Assembly (NCBI RefSeq): GCF_003386095.1
Contig: NZ_QREG01000020.1
Location: 2,492 to 66,491 of the forward strand
Origin: Marinoscillum furvescens DSM 4134
GTDB taxonomy: Bacteria > Bacteroidota > Bacteroidia > Cytophagales > Cyclobacteriaceae
Reading direction: 5' to 3'
Length of the DNA: 64,000 nt
Part shown: piece after piece, positions 10,011 to 17,097 of the stretch
Layout of the letters: the number at the start of each line of letters is the position of its first letter
Position numbering within the stretch: the stretch's first letter is position 1
Program-made: the position numbers and the translations under genes
The notes under the pieces: generated by a model
What the model saw: only the letters and a program-made list of their open reading frames with translations
What the model was told of the DNA's origin: nothing
Database searches by the model: none

Positions 10011-10409
10011 ATGAATAAACAAGACATAAATAATTTTGAAAAAACCCAAAGTCAGCTAGAAGGATTATTAGTTGAAGTAACGAATCTTGCTAAAAAATCA
10101 CCTAATGATGGCGTTAATAAATTCAAATTGAAATTCATCAATGAAATTATTCTGAATTCGAATAAAGTATTAGGGAAGGCCTACAAGCCATTAGATTCTT
10201 TTGAGAAGTTTGATGAGGATGATTTACCATCAAATAGTGATGTAACCTTTATACTTTCTCAATACTTGAGTTGTTTTGAAAAATTGCGGTCAGACAATAT
10301 CTATCGAAAGCAAGAATATGATGGGAATAAATACTTCTACGAATGGTTTTGGGTAGTTGATAAGTCTAAGTCAACAATCAAAACCTCACCACCAAAAAAA
10401 ATAAAATAA
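10011..10409 (+). CDS. Small conserved protein, paralog of next gene (DEDxLPSNSD family)
   Basis: 132-residue acidic, helix-rich protein of no family I know. It shares with the following gene a diagnostic block: KKxPxDxxNxFKxK.xN, then 30-35 residues later DEDxLPSNSDxxxIL.Q. The tandem homologs are diverged outside this block, so the duplication is old and both copies seem kept. This copy has a longer C-terminus with aromatic residues (YFYEWFW) ending in a lysine-rich tail. It lies 12 nt after the nuclease-like gene and 1 nt before its paralog, so co-translation is likely. Possible roles are subunits of a heteromeric complex with the nuclease, or an inhibitor/sensor pair; nothing in the sequence decides this. 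Confidence 0.65.
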   Translation: MNKQDINNFEKTQSQLEGLLVEVTNLAKKSPNDGVNKFKLKFINEIILNSNKVLGKAYKPLDSFEKFDEDDLPSNSDVTFILSQYLSCFEKLRSDNIYRKQEYDGNKYFYEWFWVVDKSKSTIKTSPPKKIK

Positions 10410-10410
10410 A

Positions 10411-10776
10411 ATGGCAAAAAAAGACTCACTTCCAACAGATGCTCAGGTCGTTAAATTTGAAATGTTAAGCGAGCTTACAGATTCTATTTACACTGAAATG
10501 AAAGAGTTCTCAAAAAAGAAGCCTGATGATGCTCTCAACGCTTTTAAAGTAAAAAATGTGAACAGAGTTTTGACTCAAATAAAGTCCTTCTTAAATGATG
10601 AACCTACAGTTTCTTTTTTAGACCTATTAGATGAGGATACGCTACCTTCAAATAGTGATGCTATTTTAATTATAGGCCAATTCAAAGCTGCAATGGATAA
10701 CTTTCGAAATAAATATACTAACAAGTATAGACAATGGATGACGGTTGAAAGTCCTGAAGGGAAGTCAAAAAAATAA
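10411..10776 (+). CDS. Small conserved protein, paralog of preceding gene (DEDxLPSNSD family)
   Basis: 121 residues. It carries the block shared with the gene before it: KKKPDDALNAFKVK and DEDTLPSNSD, the latter followed by a hydrophobic helix (AILIIGQFKAAMDNF). It starts 1 nt after the preceding stop codon, a strong sign of a single operon. No signal peptide, membrane span or known enzyme motif. The serine/aspartate-rich SNSD turn preceded by an acidic stretch may be a binding site for metal or for a partner's basic surface (inference). The attC-like palindrome begins 5 bases after the stop codon. Confidence 0.65.
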   Translation: MAKKDSLPTDAQVVKFEMLSELTDSIYTEMKEFSKKKPDDALNAFKVKNVNRVLTQIKSFLNDEPTVSFLDLLDEDTLPSNSDAILIIGQFKAAMDNFRNKYTNKYRQWMTVESPEGKSKK

Positions 10777-10780
10777 AAAC

Positions 10781-10913
10781 GTTGGGTAACAATGTATATA
10801 AAAAATAGGCGAAACAGCAATAAAATCAAGGCTTTTGGCTCGTATCAAACTTTGTGCTTAACCGAAAGTTTGGTGCTTCGAAATCGCCTACTTTTCATAT
10901 ACTAACCGTTATC
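10781..10913 (+). repeat. attC-like long imperfect palindrome
   Basis: The left end GGGTAAC..GTATATAAAAAATAGGCG (10784-10811) pairs with CGCCTACTTTTCATATAC..GTTATCT (10885-10914) with few mismatches. Inside it a second hairpin pairs CAAACTTT (10846-10853) with AAAGTTTG (10865-10872). The ends GGGTAACAA and CGTTATCT resemble the AACAA..CGTTA ends of integron attC sites, and the 130-bp size also fits. It sits directly between the three-gene operon and the toxin-antitoxin pair, as a cassette junction would. No integrase gene is in the window. Confidence 0.5.
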
Positions 10914-10977
10914 TGTCAGCAGTGCTTAGATAACAAGTTGTGCCACTTTTTCGTAACTTTGAATTATGGAGGCTAAC

Positions 10978-11193
10978 ATGAACCTTTCTTTTTCACAGAT
11001 TCTTGAATTGGTCAGGAATTTACCAGGTGAACAAAAAATCAAGATTTCGCAGGAACTTGAACGTGAAACTATTAGCTCCAAATTGACTGAGCTTCTTACT
11101 GCTTTTCGAACTGATAAACTCACGATGGACGAGATAACCGAGGAAGTTGAAGAAGTCCGCCAAGACCTTTATGACAAGCGAACATCGAATTAA
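10978..11193 (+). CDS. Probable antitoxin of PIN-domain toxin
   Basis: 71-residue, strongly helical and charged protein (LVRNLPGEQKIKISQEL, then DEITEEVEEVRQDLYDKR). Its size, acidity and position just before a PIN-domain gene mark it as the antitoxin of a type II pair; such proteins usually bind the toxin with the C-terminus and the promoter with the N-terminus. An ATG at 10966 is in frame, but GGAGG at 10968-10972 lies five bases before the ATG at 10978, so I prefer 10978. The gene overlaps the toxin gene start by 23 nt. I cannot assign it to a named antitoxin fold from sequence alone. Confidence 0.7.
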   Translation: MNLSFSQILELVRNLPGEQKIKISQELERETISSKLTELLTAFRTDKLTMDEITEEVEEVRQDLYDKRTSN

Positions 11194-11575
11194 GGTCATC
11201 TTCGACACCAATATTTGGATTAGTTATCTCATTGGTCGCCAACTTGGTGACTTAACCGAACTCCTTTCCGCAAGAAAAATTGAGTTAGTCCTGTCCGACC
11301 AACTTATGACAGAATTGACTGAAGTAACGTCAAGAAAGAAATTTCAAAGGTATTTTGGCAAACGTGAAGTCGATGAACTTCTCAAACTCATGGAAATTTT
11401 AGGAACTCACTATGAAGTCAGAGAGTATCCGAACATTTGTAGAGATGTCAAGGACAACTTTCTACTTGGCCTTATAAGAGTTTCTCAGGCCGACTTCCTT
11501 GTAACTGGTGACCAAGACCTTCTGGAACTGAACCCATTCGAAGGAACTGAAATCATCGAGGCAAACCAACTTTAA
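11171..11575 (+). CDS. PIN-domain toxin (putative ribonuclease)
   Basis: 134 residues from the ATG at 11171; an in-frame upstream start at 11147 would overlap the antitoxin more. The PIN-domain acidic residues are all in place: D in VIFDTNIWISYL, E in LMTELTEV, D in RDVKDNFLL and D in LVTGDQDLLEL. This layout matches the COG1569-type PIN toxins that cleave RNA with Mg2+. The partner antitoxin overlaps it, so the two are co-translated. As a mobile stabilising module it suits an accessory island. The motif following it (GGTAACAATCGC, 11592-11603) resembles the left end of the attC-like palindrome at 10784. Confidence 0.85.
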   Translation: MTSEHRIKVIFDTNIWISYLIGRQLGDLTELLSARKIELVLSDQLMTELTEVTSRKKFQRYFGKREVDELLKLMEILGTHYEVREYPNICRDVKDNFLLGLIRVSQADFLVTGDQDLLELNPFEGTEIIEANQL

Positions 11576-11657
11576 GAAAAAATAGCCAACAGGTAACAAT
11601 CGCTAGCACGAATGCACTAACTGCCACTTTACATACTTTAGTCGCTGAGAAGGGGTA

Positions 11658-11725
11658 GTACTTTTGCAATGGCATGCCTGCGGTACTACTATCTTCAGCT
11701 CGAAGGAGTTTTTTGATCTTCATGG
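11658..11725 (+). repeat. 68-bp REP-like direct repeat, copy 1
   Basis: Nearly the same 68 bp recur at 12497-12564 (shared GGCATGCCTGCGG, ACTACTATCTT, GCTCGAAGGAGTTTTTTG, CTTCATGG). GTAGTAC (11656 on) and GTACTAC near 11683 form a stem around the GGCATGCC loop; the second copy keeps pairing with GTGC/GCAC, a compensatory change that implies a structured element. The two copies bracket the orphan gene at 11762. Confidence 0.7.
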
Positions 11726-11761
11726 CGCAGTGTCTGTTTGATACCTGCTTGCAGGCTTTGT

Positions 11762-12442
11762 ATGCACCGGCAGATAAGCTACTTTTATCGGAAATTAAAA
11801 AGCTCGGAGGCCACAACGCCATTTCTGGGTGTTGGCTTGCATGCTGCAGAACTCACAATTCATCTCAACTTGGAAAGTTTTGTAATTCTATCAGACGGTG
11901 AAGTGCCAAGGCAAATAGCAGAACGCTATGGCAGGGAACTAACTCTGTCAGAACGACTTAAACTCAAGATTTTTGGACTTGGATTCTTTAGGCCGATGGA
12001 AGGTCATCCAAACATCTTGAGCAAGTGGTTTGAACTTAAGAACTTCTCTGTTCGTCCTCACCTTGACCAGCTAACTAAAGGCATCGTCTTTAGACTTAGG
12101 GGAATTAAAGAGTTGGACGCGCTGGCCATTGAATATTCTGAGATTGAAGCAATTAATATCATAAGACATCCAGACACTGTTTTGGCGATCCCGCTGACTC
12201 CTTATTGGATACTTATCAAGCTCGGCTTTAAACCTAGATCCGTAAGGTTCCTATCAAGATTTGGTTACCATTTTGGGAACGTAGAGGTAACAATTAATCT
12301 AACTAACAAAGACAAAATTTGCCTAGAATGGAATGGCCGACATGACAAGGCAGTCTATAAATTTTTCACCAGTAAATACTTAATAAGCAAGGCGAAAATG
12401 AACGCAAAGCTAACAGGGGATATTGCTCATGGCCTTAACTAG
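11762..12442 (+). CDS. Orphan protein of unknown function between repeats
   Basis: 226 residues from the ATG at 11762 (TTG at 11738 is an alternative). The N-terminal 25-30 residues lie just beyond the repeat and have odd composition (MHRQISYFYRKLKSS), so the true start may be later or the gene may have lost its 5' end. From about residue 30 on it reads like a normal soluble protein: ELTIHLNLESFVILSD, GYHFGNVEVTINLTNKDKICLEWNG, and a basic tail. No family recognised, no signal peptide, no membrane span. Its position between two direct repeats suggests it was carried in as a unit. It may be a fragment. Confidence 0.4.
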   Translation: MHRQISYFYRKLKSSEATTPFLGVGLHAAELTIHLNLESFVILSDGEVPRQIAERYGRELTLSERLKLKIFGLGFFRPMEGHPNILSKWFELKNFSVRPHLDQLTKGIVFRLRGIKELDALAIEYSEIEAINIIRHPDTVLAIPLTPYWILIKLGFKPRSVRFLSRFGYHFGNVEVTINLTNKDKICLEWNGRHDKAVYKFFTSKYLISKAKMNAKLTGDIAHGLN

Positions 12443-12496
12443 CCATCTGCAAAGTGACTGCTGAACATCCCGATTAACCGTCGCAATGAAACAGAT

Positions 12497-12564
12497 GTGC
12501 TTTTGCCATTGGCATGCCTGCGGCACTACTATCTTTTGCTCGAAGGAGTTTTTTGTCTTCATGG
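12497..12564 (+). repeat. 68-bp REP-like direct repeat, copy 2
   Basis: Partner of 11658-11725. Stem bases differ (GTGC..GCAC in place of GTAC..GTAC) yet still pair. It lies 41 bp before the strong bidirectional terminator that closes the island. Confidence 0.7.
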
Positions 12565-12600
12565 AGTATCCGCCAGCCCGGCAAGCAAGTATCCGCATAT

Positions 12601-12637
12601 AAAAACGCCCGCCTTCGTGAGGAAGGCGGGCGTTTTT
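12601..12637. terminator. Strong bidirectional intrinsic terminator
   Basis: CGCCCGCCTT (12606-12615) pairs perfectly with AAGGCGGGCG (12623-12632) around a 7-nt loop, with A5 before and T5 after. It can end transcription both from the island on + and from the M61 peptidase gene on -. Confidence 0.9.
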
Positions 12638-12718
12638 ATTTGAATAGTTTTCGCTTACAAAAAGACTAGTCGTAGGTCTGCTAGTCTTAATTCGACTAGG
12701 AGTTTTACGGATGATCCG

Positions 12719-14566
12719 TTATTTTCCGGCCACAATCCAGCTTTGCAATATTTTGTATTGGCTTTCTGAAGGCTCTTCAGCGAACTCCAGGAAGTGGTTC
12801 TCCGATTTTTCGATTTCAATCGCTTTTGCTTTGAGCTTCTTCTTTTTGAGCTTTCCTTTTTTCTCACGAAGCACCGTAACTTTTATCTTATCGCCCGGCT
12901 TAGTATTAGCCTTATAGTCGTCTATTACGGCTTGTGCATTAGCTAGCGAAAAATCTTCTCCATTGATCTCCAAAATCACATCGCCTACCTGGTAGCCCAT
13001 TGCCACGGCAAACTCGTTGGCGTTATCTAGTCCTTCGATGATGATCTGACGGTCGGCATTGATGTTGAGGTTGATATTGCCCATGGAGATTTCCTTCACT
13101 TTGCGCTCAGCTATGTACTCGATGCCTGCCCAGCTGAGCACTTCTTCGATGGGGAGCGGTTGGTCGCCTGCCACATATGTATCCAAAAATTCGCGAACCT
13201 CGGGGTAGGTCAGTGCCTCGATCACATCAAAAAGCTCATCGTCATCAAACGAAACTTCTTTGCCGTACTTTTTGGCTAGCTCCTGCATGAGCCACTGCAA
13301 GTCTTTTTTACCATCAGAGTACTTAATGATGTGTAGATCCAGGCACATGGCGATCAGCGCACCTTTGTAGTACACATTTACATACATCGGCTCGTATTCC
13401 GGGTCAAGTATTTGTTCACTCATTTCAGTAAACGATACATTCGGAAATTTGTCCGCGATGCGTAGTTTTTCCTGGATTTCTTCCAGAAACTTCTCAGGGC
13501 CATACAGGTTGTATTTTACCTGCACGTGCATAGAGGCGTATTCAGTCACCCCTTCGTAGAGCCACAAGTGTTTGGACATTTCAGGCTCTATGTAGTTAAA
13601 CTCACCTATTTCCTTCGAGTGGATGTTGAGAGGGGTCACAATATGGAAAAACTCATGAGCGGCTACATCTCTTACCGTCTGGCCGATACGGTCGGCGCCA
13701 GCCTCAGGTAGCGAATACACAGAAGAGTAAGAGTGCTCCAGTGCACCCATAGATCCAGAAAGCGTTGGTTGATCGTTGAGGTAGATCAGGTAAGCATAGC
13801 GGTCTACAGGCAGTTGGCCACCCAGGTAGCTGGCCTGAGCTTCCATGAGGTCGTATACATTGTCCATCACCTCCTGCGCAGAAAGCGCCTTGTTGGGCGA
13901 ATATACCGCTACCAGTACTTCAGCATTGGCGATCTGTCGGGTGATTGTGTCTGGCTCACTGTACATGATAGGGCCATCCGCCAGAAAATTAAAATCATCG
14001 GCAAAATAAACGTCTGTGGTCGCATTTTTTTCCTCTTTCTTGAGGGCAGTAGCTCCATAGATGTTTTCAGGATGCGAAACAGTTACTTCGTAGGGCTTGA
14101 ACTTTTCTCCATCGATGTAGCCCACAAAACCAAAGGTATTCATCACATACACTTGCTCTTCGCCATCTATATTAGTTCCGCCGGGCTCAAATACGATATT
14201 GTCTCCATATCCATCAAACTGATCCCAGGTGTCATCCACCCGATAGGTGATTTTGGAAAGGTCGTTGTTGGTTATTTTCCAGCGGTTGGTTGATAGCTGC
14301 TCCACTTCCAGTTCGTTTCCGCCAGCATCAAAGGCCTTAAATTCAGACACAAACCGTCCGAAATCGGAAATGCTATAAGTTCCAGGTACGATCTTGGCCA
14401 TGTGATATTCTACAGCGGGTGCAGTGGATGCAGGAGGGTAGACGGTGACAGGCACTTTGTCATCTGCCGTGGCAGTCAGGTCTATGTTTACTTTATAGCT
14501 GTCACCCTGCGCATAGGCCATGGTAAAAGCCAAAGACATAAGTAAAGCAAGAGCGGTATTTCTCAT
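12719..14566 (-). CDS. M61-family peptidase with C-terminal PDZ domain
   Basis: 615-residue exported zinc peptidase. It starts with a signal peptide (MRNTALALLMSLAFTMAYAQ); an in-frame start 12 codons upstream would bury it, so I use 14566. An N-terminal beta domain is followed by the catalytic part with the zinc motif HEFFH (residues 304-308), the next zinc-side helix region (LWLYEGVTEYASMHVQ) and a C-terminal PDZ domain (GYQVGDVILEINGEDF). The family, named for glycyl aminopeptidase, is common in Bacteroidota as periplasmic or secreted enzymes. It is transcribed away from metG and ends at a strong terminator. It looks native to the genome and unrelated to the island beside it. Confidence 0.9.
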   Translation of the reverse strand: MRNTALALLMSLAFTMAYAQGDSYKVNIDLTATADDKVPVTVYPPASTAPAVEYHMAKIVPGTYSISDFGRFVSEFKAFDAGGNELEVEQLSTNRWKITNNDLSKITYRVDDTWDQFDGYGDNIVFEPGGTNIDGEEQVYVMNTFGFVGYIDGEKFKPYEVTVSHPENIYGATALKKEEKNATTDVYFADDFNFLADGPIMYSEPDTITRQIANAEVLVAVYSPNKALSAQEVMDNVYDLMEAQASYLGGQLPVDRYAYLIYLNDQPTLSGSMGALEHSYSSVYSLPEAGADRIGQTVRDVAAHEFFHIVTPLNIHSKEIGEFNYIEPEMSKHLWLYEGVTEYASMHVQVKYNLYGPEKFLEEIQEKLRIADKFPNVSFTEMSEQILDPEYEPMYVNVYYKGALIAMCLDLHIIKYSDGKKDLQWLMQELAKKYGKEVSFDDDELFDVIEALTYPEVREFLDTYVAGDQPLPIEEVLSWAGIEYIAERKVKEISMGNINLNINADRQIIIEGLDNANEFAVAMGYQVGDVILEINGEDFSLANAQAVIDDYKANTKPGDKIKVTVLREKKGKLKKKKLKAKAIEIEKSENHFLEFAEEPSESQYKILQSWIVAGK

Positions 14567-14766
14567 AAATGTGATTTTTAAAGTGTTGTAATTGCTAAAC
14601 AAAGGAACGGAATCCCCTGCAATATAGCTGAGGCTATTATTTTAATGGCCATCTCCAGCTTACAGCCGGTGATTCTTTTCCATGCATTGGTAAATAAATC
14701 ATTTTGCGAGTGATAAGTTTAGAAAATTCCCCCAGCTCTCAGGAGGGGCCGCCTTTTCATTCTTTC

Positions 14767-14774
14767 TATATTTG
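14767..14774 (+). promoter_or_regulatory. Promoter -7 box of metG
   Basis: TATATTTG is an exact match to the Bacteroidota -7 consensus TAnnTTTG, 20 bases before the preferred metG start at 14795. No good -33 TTTG is visible at the usual distance. Confidence 0.55.
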
Positions 14775-14794
14775 CTGCCCAATTGGAAAGAATT

Positions 14795-16852
14795 ATGTCA
14801 CAAAGAGATTTTAAGCGATATACCATTACAGCGGCATTGCCATATGCCAACGGACCCGTGCACATTGGTCACCTGGCTGGAGTGTACGTACCTGCGGATA
14901 TTTATGTGCGTTATTTGCGCCTCAGGGGCAAAGACGTGGCCTTTATCTGTGGCTCCGATGAGCACGGTGTAGCCATCACTTTGCGAGCGCGCAAAGAGGG
15001 AGTTACGCCTCAGCAGATTGTAGATAAGTACCATGAGCAGATCAAAGGCTCCTTTGAGCAATTCGGAATCAGCTTTGATATCTACTCGCGTACCAGTAGT
15101 AAAACACACCACCAGACCGCTTCCGACTATTTTAAGAAGCTTTATGACAATGGAAAGTTTGTAGAGCAGTCTTCAGAGCAGTTTTATGATGCTAAGGAAA
15201 AGCAGTTTTTGGCAGATCGGTACATCAAGGGTACGTGTCCGACTTGTGGTTTTGAAGAGGCGTATGGAGATCAGTGCGAAAGCTGTGGCTCCACGCTGAG
15301 TCCTGCGGAGCTGATCAACCCCAAATCCATGCTCAGCGGCGAAGCACCTGTGATGAAAGAGACGAAGCATTGGTATTTTCCGCTGGATCAGTATGAAGGA
15401 TGGCTGCGTGAGTGGATCGGAGAGGAGCACCCAGAGTGGAAACCCAACGTAGCTGGGCAGTGCAAGAGCTGGCTGGACAATGGGCTGCGTCCACGACCGA
15501 TGACCCGTGATCTGGATTGGGGTATACCGGTGCCTGTAGAAGGTGCCGACGGTAAGGTGCTCTACGTTTGGTTTGATGCGCCTATCGGATACATATCCGC
15601 TACTAAAGACTGGGCAGCAGCCAACAATAAAAACTGGGAAGACTACTGGAAAGACGAGGAAACACGCCTGGTGCATTTTATTGGCAAAGACAACATCGTG
15701 TTTCACTGTATCATTTTCCCTTCGCTGCTCAAAGCAGATGGAGATTACATAGTGCCAGACAATGTGCCTGCCAATGAGTTTTTAAATCTGGAAAGCAACA
15801 AAATCTCTACTTCCCGCAACTGGGCCGTGTGGCTGCACGAATACCTGGAGGAGTTTCCTGAAAAACAGGATGTGCTACGCTACGTACTCACGGCCAATGC
15901 TCCAGAGACCAAAGACAATGACTTTACATGGAAAGACTTTCAGGCCCGCAACAATAATGAACTGGTGGCCATCTTTGGCAACTTTGTGAATCGGGCGGTA
16001 GTGCTGACGCACAAATATTTCGAGGGCAAAGTACCTGCCTGCCATGAGCTAACTGCACGTGACGAAGAGGTAATTGCCGCTATGAAAGAGTTTCCAGGCA
16101 AGATCGAAAGCGCCCTGGAGCAGTTTAAGTTTCGTGAAGCAGCTACCCAGCTAATAGATTTGGCACGTGTGGGTAACAAATACCTGGCAGATACTGAGCC
16201 GTGGAAACTCATCAAAACAGATCAGCAGCGTGTAGAAACGATCATGCACATCGCTTTGCAGCTAGCCGGTAGCCTGGCAATATTGTCTGAGCCGTTTTTG
16301 CCGTTTACCTCACAGAAGCTTCGGGGTATGCTGAAGCAAAACCAGGTGGCCTGGGCAGAGGCTGGCAGCCTCAACTTACTAGACGCTGGTCAGGCGATAG
16401 ACAAGGCGGTTTTATTGTTTGAAAAAATAGAAGACAAGACTGTAGAAGCTCAAGTACAAAAACTAATGGATACCAAAAAAGCAAATGAAGCTGCTGAAGC
16501 AGCCCCTCAGGTAGCTCCTGCCAAAGAGGAAGTGACCTTTGATGATTTTATGAAAATGGATCTGCGTGTAGGGGAGATCAAAACTGCCGAAAAGGTGGCA
16601 AAGTCTAACAAGCTCCTAAAATTTACCGTAGATACCGGAATGGATCAACGCACGATCGTGAGTGGTGTAGCCAAGCATTTTTCTCCTGAAGAAATGGTCG
16701 GCAAAAAGGTAGTGGTAATGGCCAATCTCGCACCGCGTAAGATCATGGGTGTTGAGTCTCAAGGCATGCTGCTCTTTGCTGAAAATGCAGACGGTACCCT
16801 CAAGGCTGTGAGCCCCGATGCTGAAGCCGAAAACGGTGCTGGAATAGCATAG
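14795..16852 (+). CDS. metG: Methionyl-tRNA synthetase with C-terminal tRNA-binding domain
   Basis: 685 residues, the usual length for the long form. It charges tRNA-Met with methionine in the cytoplasm. Visible hallmarks: the HIGH region ([14 protein letters not shown]), the zinc knuckle CPTCGF...QCESCGS, the KMSKS-loop equivalent NKISTSRNW, and a C-terminal EMAP/Trbp111-type OB-fold domain ([20 protein letters not shown] and [12 protein letters not shown]). The ATG at 14795 is preferred over a TTG at 14783, because [17 protein letters not shown] is the typical family start. It is a single gene with its own promoter and terminator. Housekeeping; it marks the end of the accessory island. Confidence 0.97.
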   Translation: MSQRDFKRYTITAALPYANGPVHIGHLAGVYVPADIYVRYLRLRGKDVAFICGSDEHGVAITLRARKEGVTPQQIVDKYHEQIKGSFEQFGISFDIYSRTSSKTHHQTASDYFKKLYDNGKFVEQSSEQFYDAKEKQFLADRYIKGTCPTCGFEEAYGDQCESCGSTLSPAELINPKSMLSGEAPVMKETKHWYFPLDQYEGWLREWIGEEHPEWKPNVAGQCKSWLDNGLRPRPMTRDLDWGIPVPVEGADGKVLYVWFDAPIGYISATKDWAAANNKNWEDYWKDEETRLVHFIGKDNIVFHCIIFPSLLKADGDYIVPDNVPANEFLNLESNKISTSRNWAVWLHEYLEEFPEKQDVLRYVLTANAPETKDNDFTWKDFQARNNNELVAIFGNFVNRAVVLTHKYFEGKVPACHELTARDEEVIAAMKEFPGKIESALEQFKFREAATQLIDLARVGNKYLADTEPWKLIKTDQQRVETIMHIALQLAGSLAILSEPFLPFTSQKLRGMLKQNQVAWAEAGSLNLLDAGQAIDKAVLLFEKIEDKTVEAQVQKLMDTKKANEAAEAAPQVAPAKEEVTFDDFMKMDLRVGEIKTAEKVAKSNKLLKFTVDTGMDQRTIVSGVAKHFSPEEMVGKKVVVMANLAPRKIMGVESQGMLLFAENADGTLKAVSPDAEAENGAGIA

Positions 16853-16875
16853 GTTTAACTCAAGAATTTACTGGG

Positions 16876-16931
16876 AAAGTGTTTCGAAAATTTAGATGAC
16901 CTGAGTTTTTGGGACACTTTTTCTTTTTTAC
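16876..16931 (+). terminator. Intrinsic terminator of metG
   Basis: AAAGTGTTTCGAAAA (16876-16890) pairs with TTTTTGGGACACTTT (16906-16920) over 15 positions, three of them G-U wobbles, followed by TTCTTTTTT. Confidence 0.75.
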
Positions 16932-17097
16932 ACCTTCCTAAAAATGGGAAGGCTACAAGATTATGTGCACATGTGTGCACAGTAGAATCCGCCACCACTC
17001 CCGCATTTTTCGCTTGCTTATTATTACCATCGCATGTGCTGCCCCGCACGAGAGGCTTGCCTCCTTATTACCTAATGTTACCTAAGCTTTAATATTC

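Noticed and set aside
8625..10776. Classical restriction-modification system
   Set aside because: There is no methyltransferase or specificity subunit, and the two small proteins resemble neither.
8601..10792. Insertion sequence bounded by 12-bp inverted repeats
   Set aside because: No transposase is encoded and no target-site duplication was seen; the right arm is part of the longer palindrome.
10781..11600. Complete integron
   Set aside because: No integrase or primary attI site is visible; only attC-like ends are supported, so I report the site, not an integron.
13733..14293. 186-codon + strand frame inside the M61 peptidase gene
   Set aside because: The minus-strand frame carries signal peptide, HEFFH and PDZ motifs, so the + frame is a shadow.
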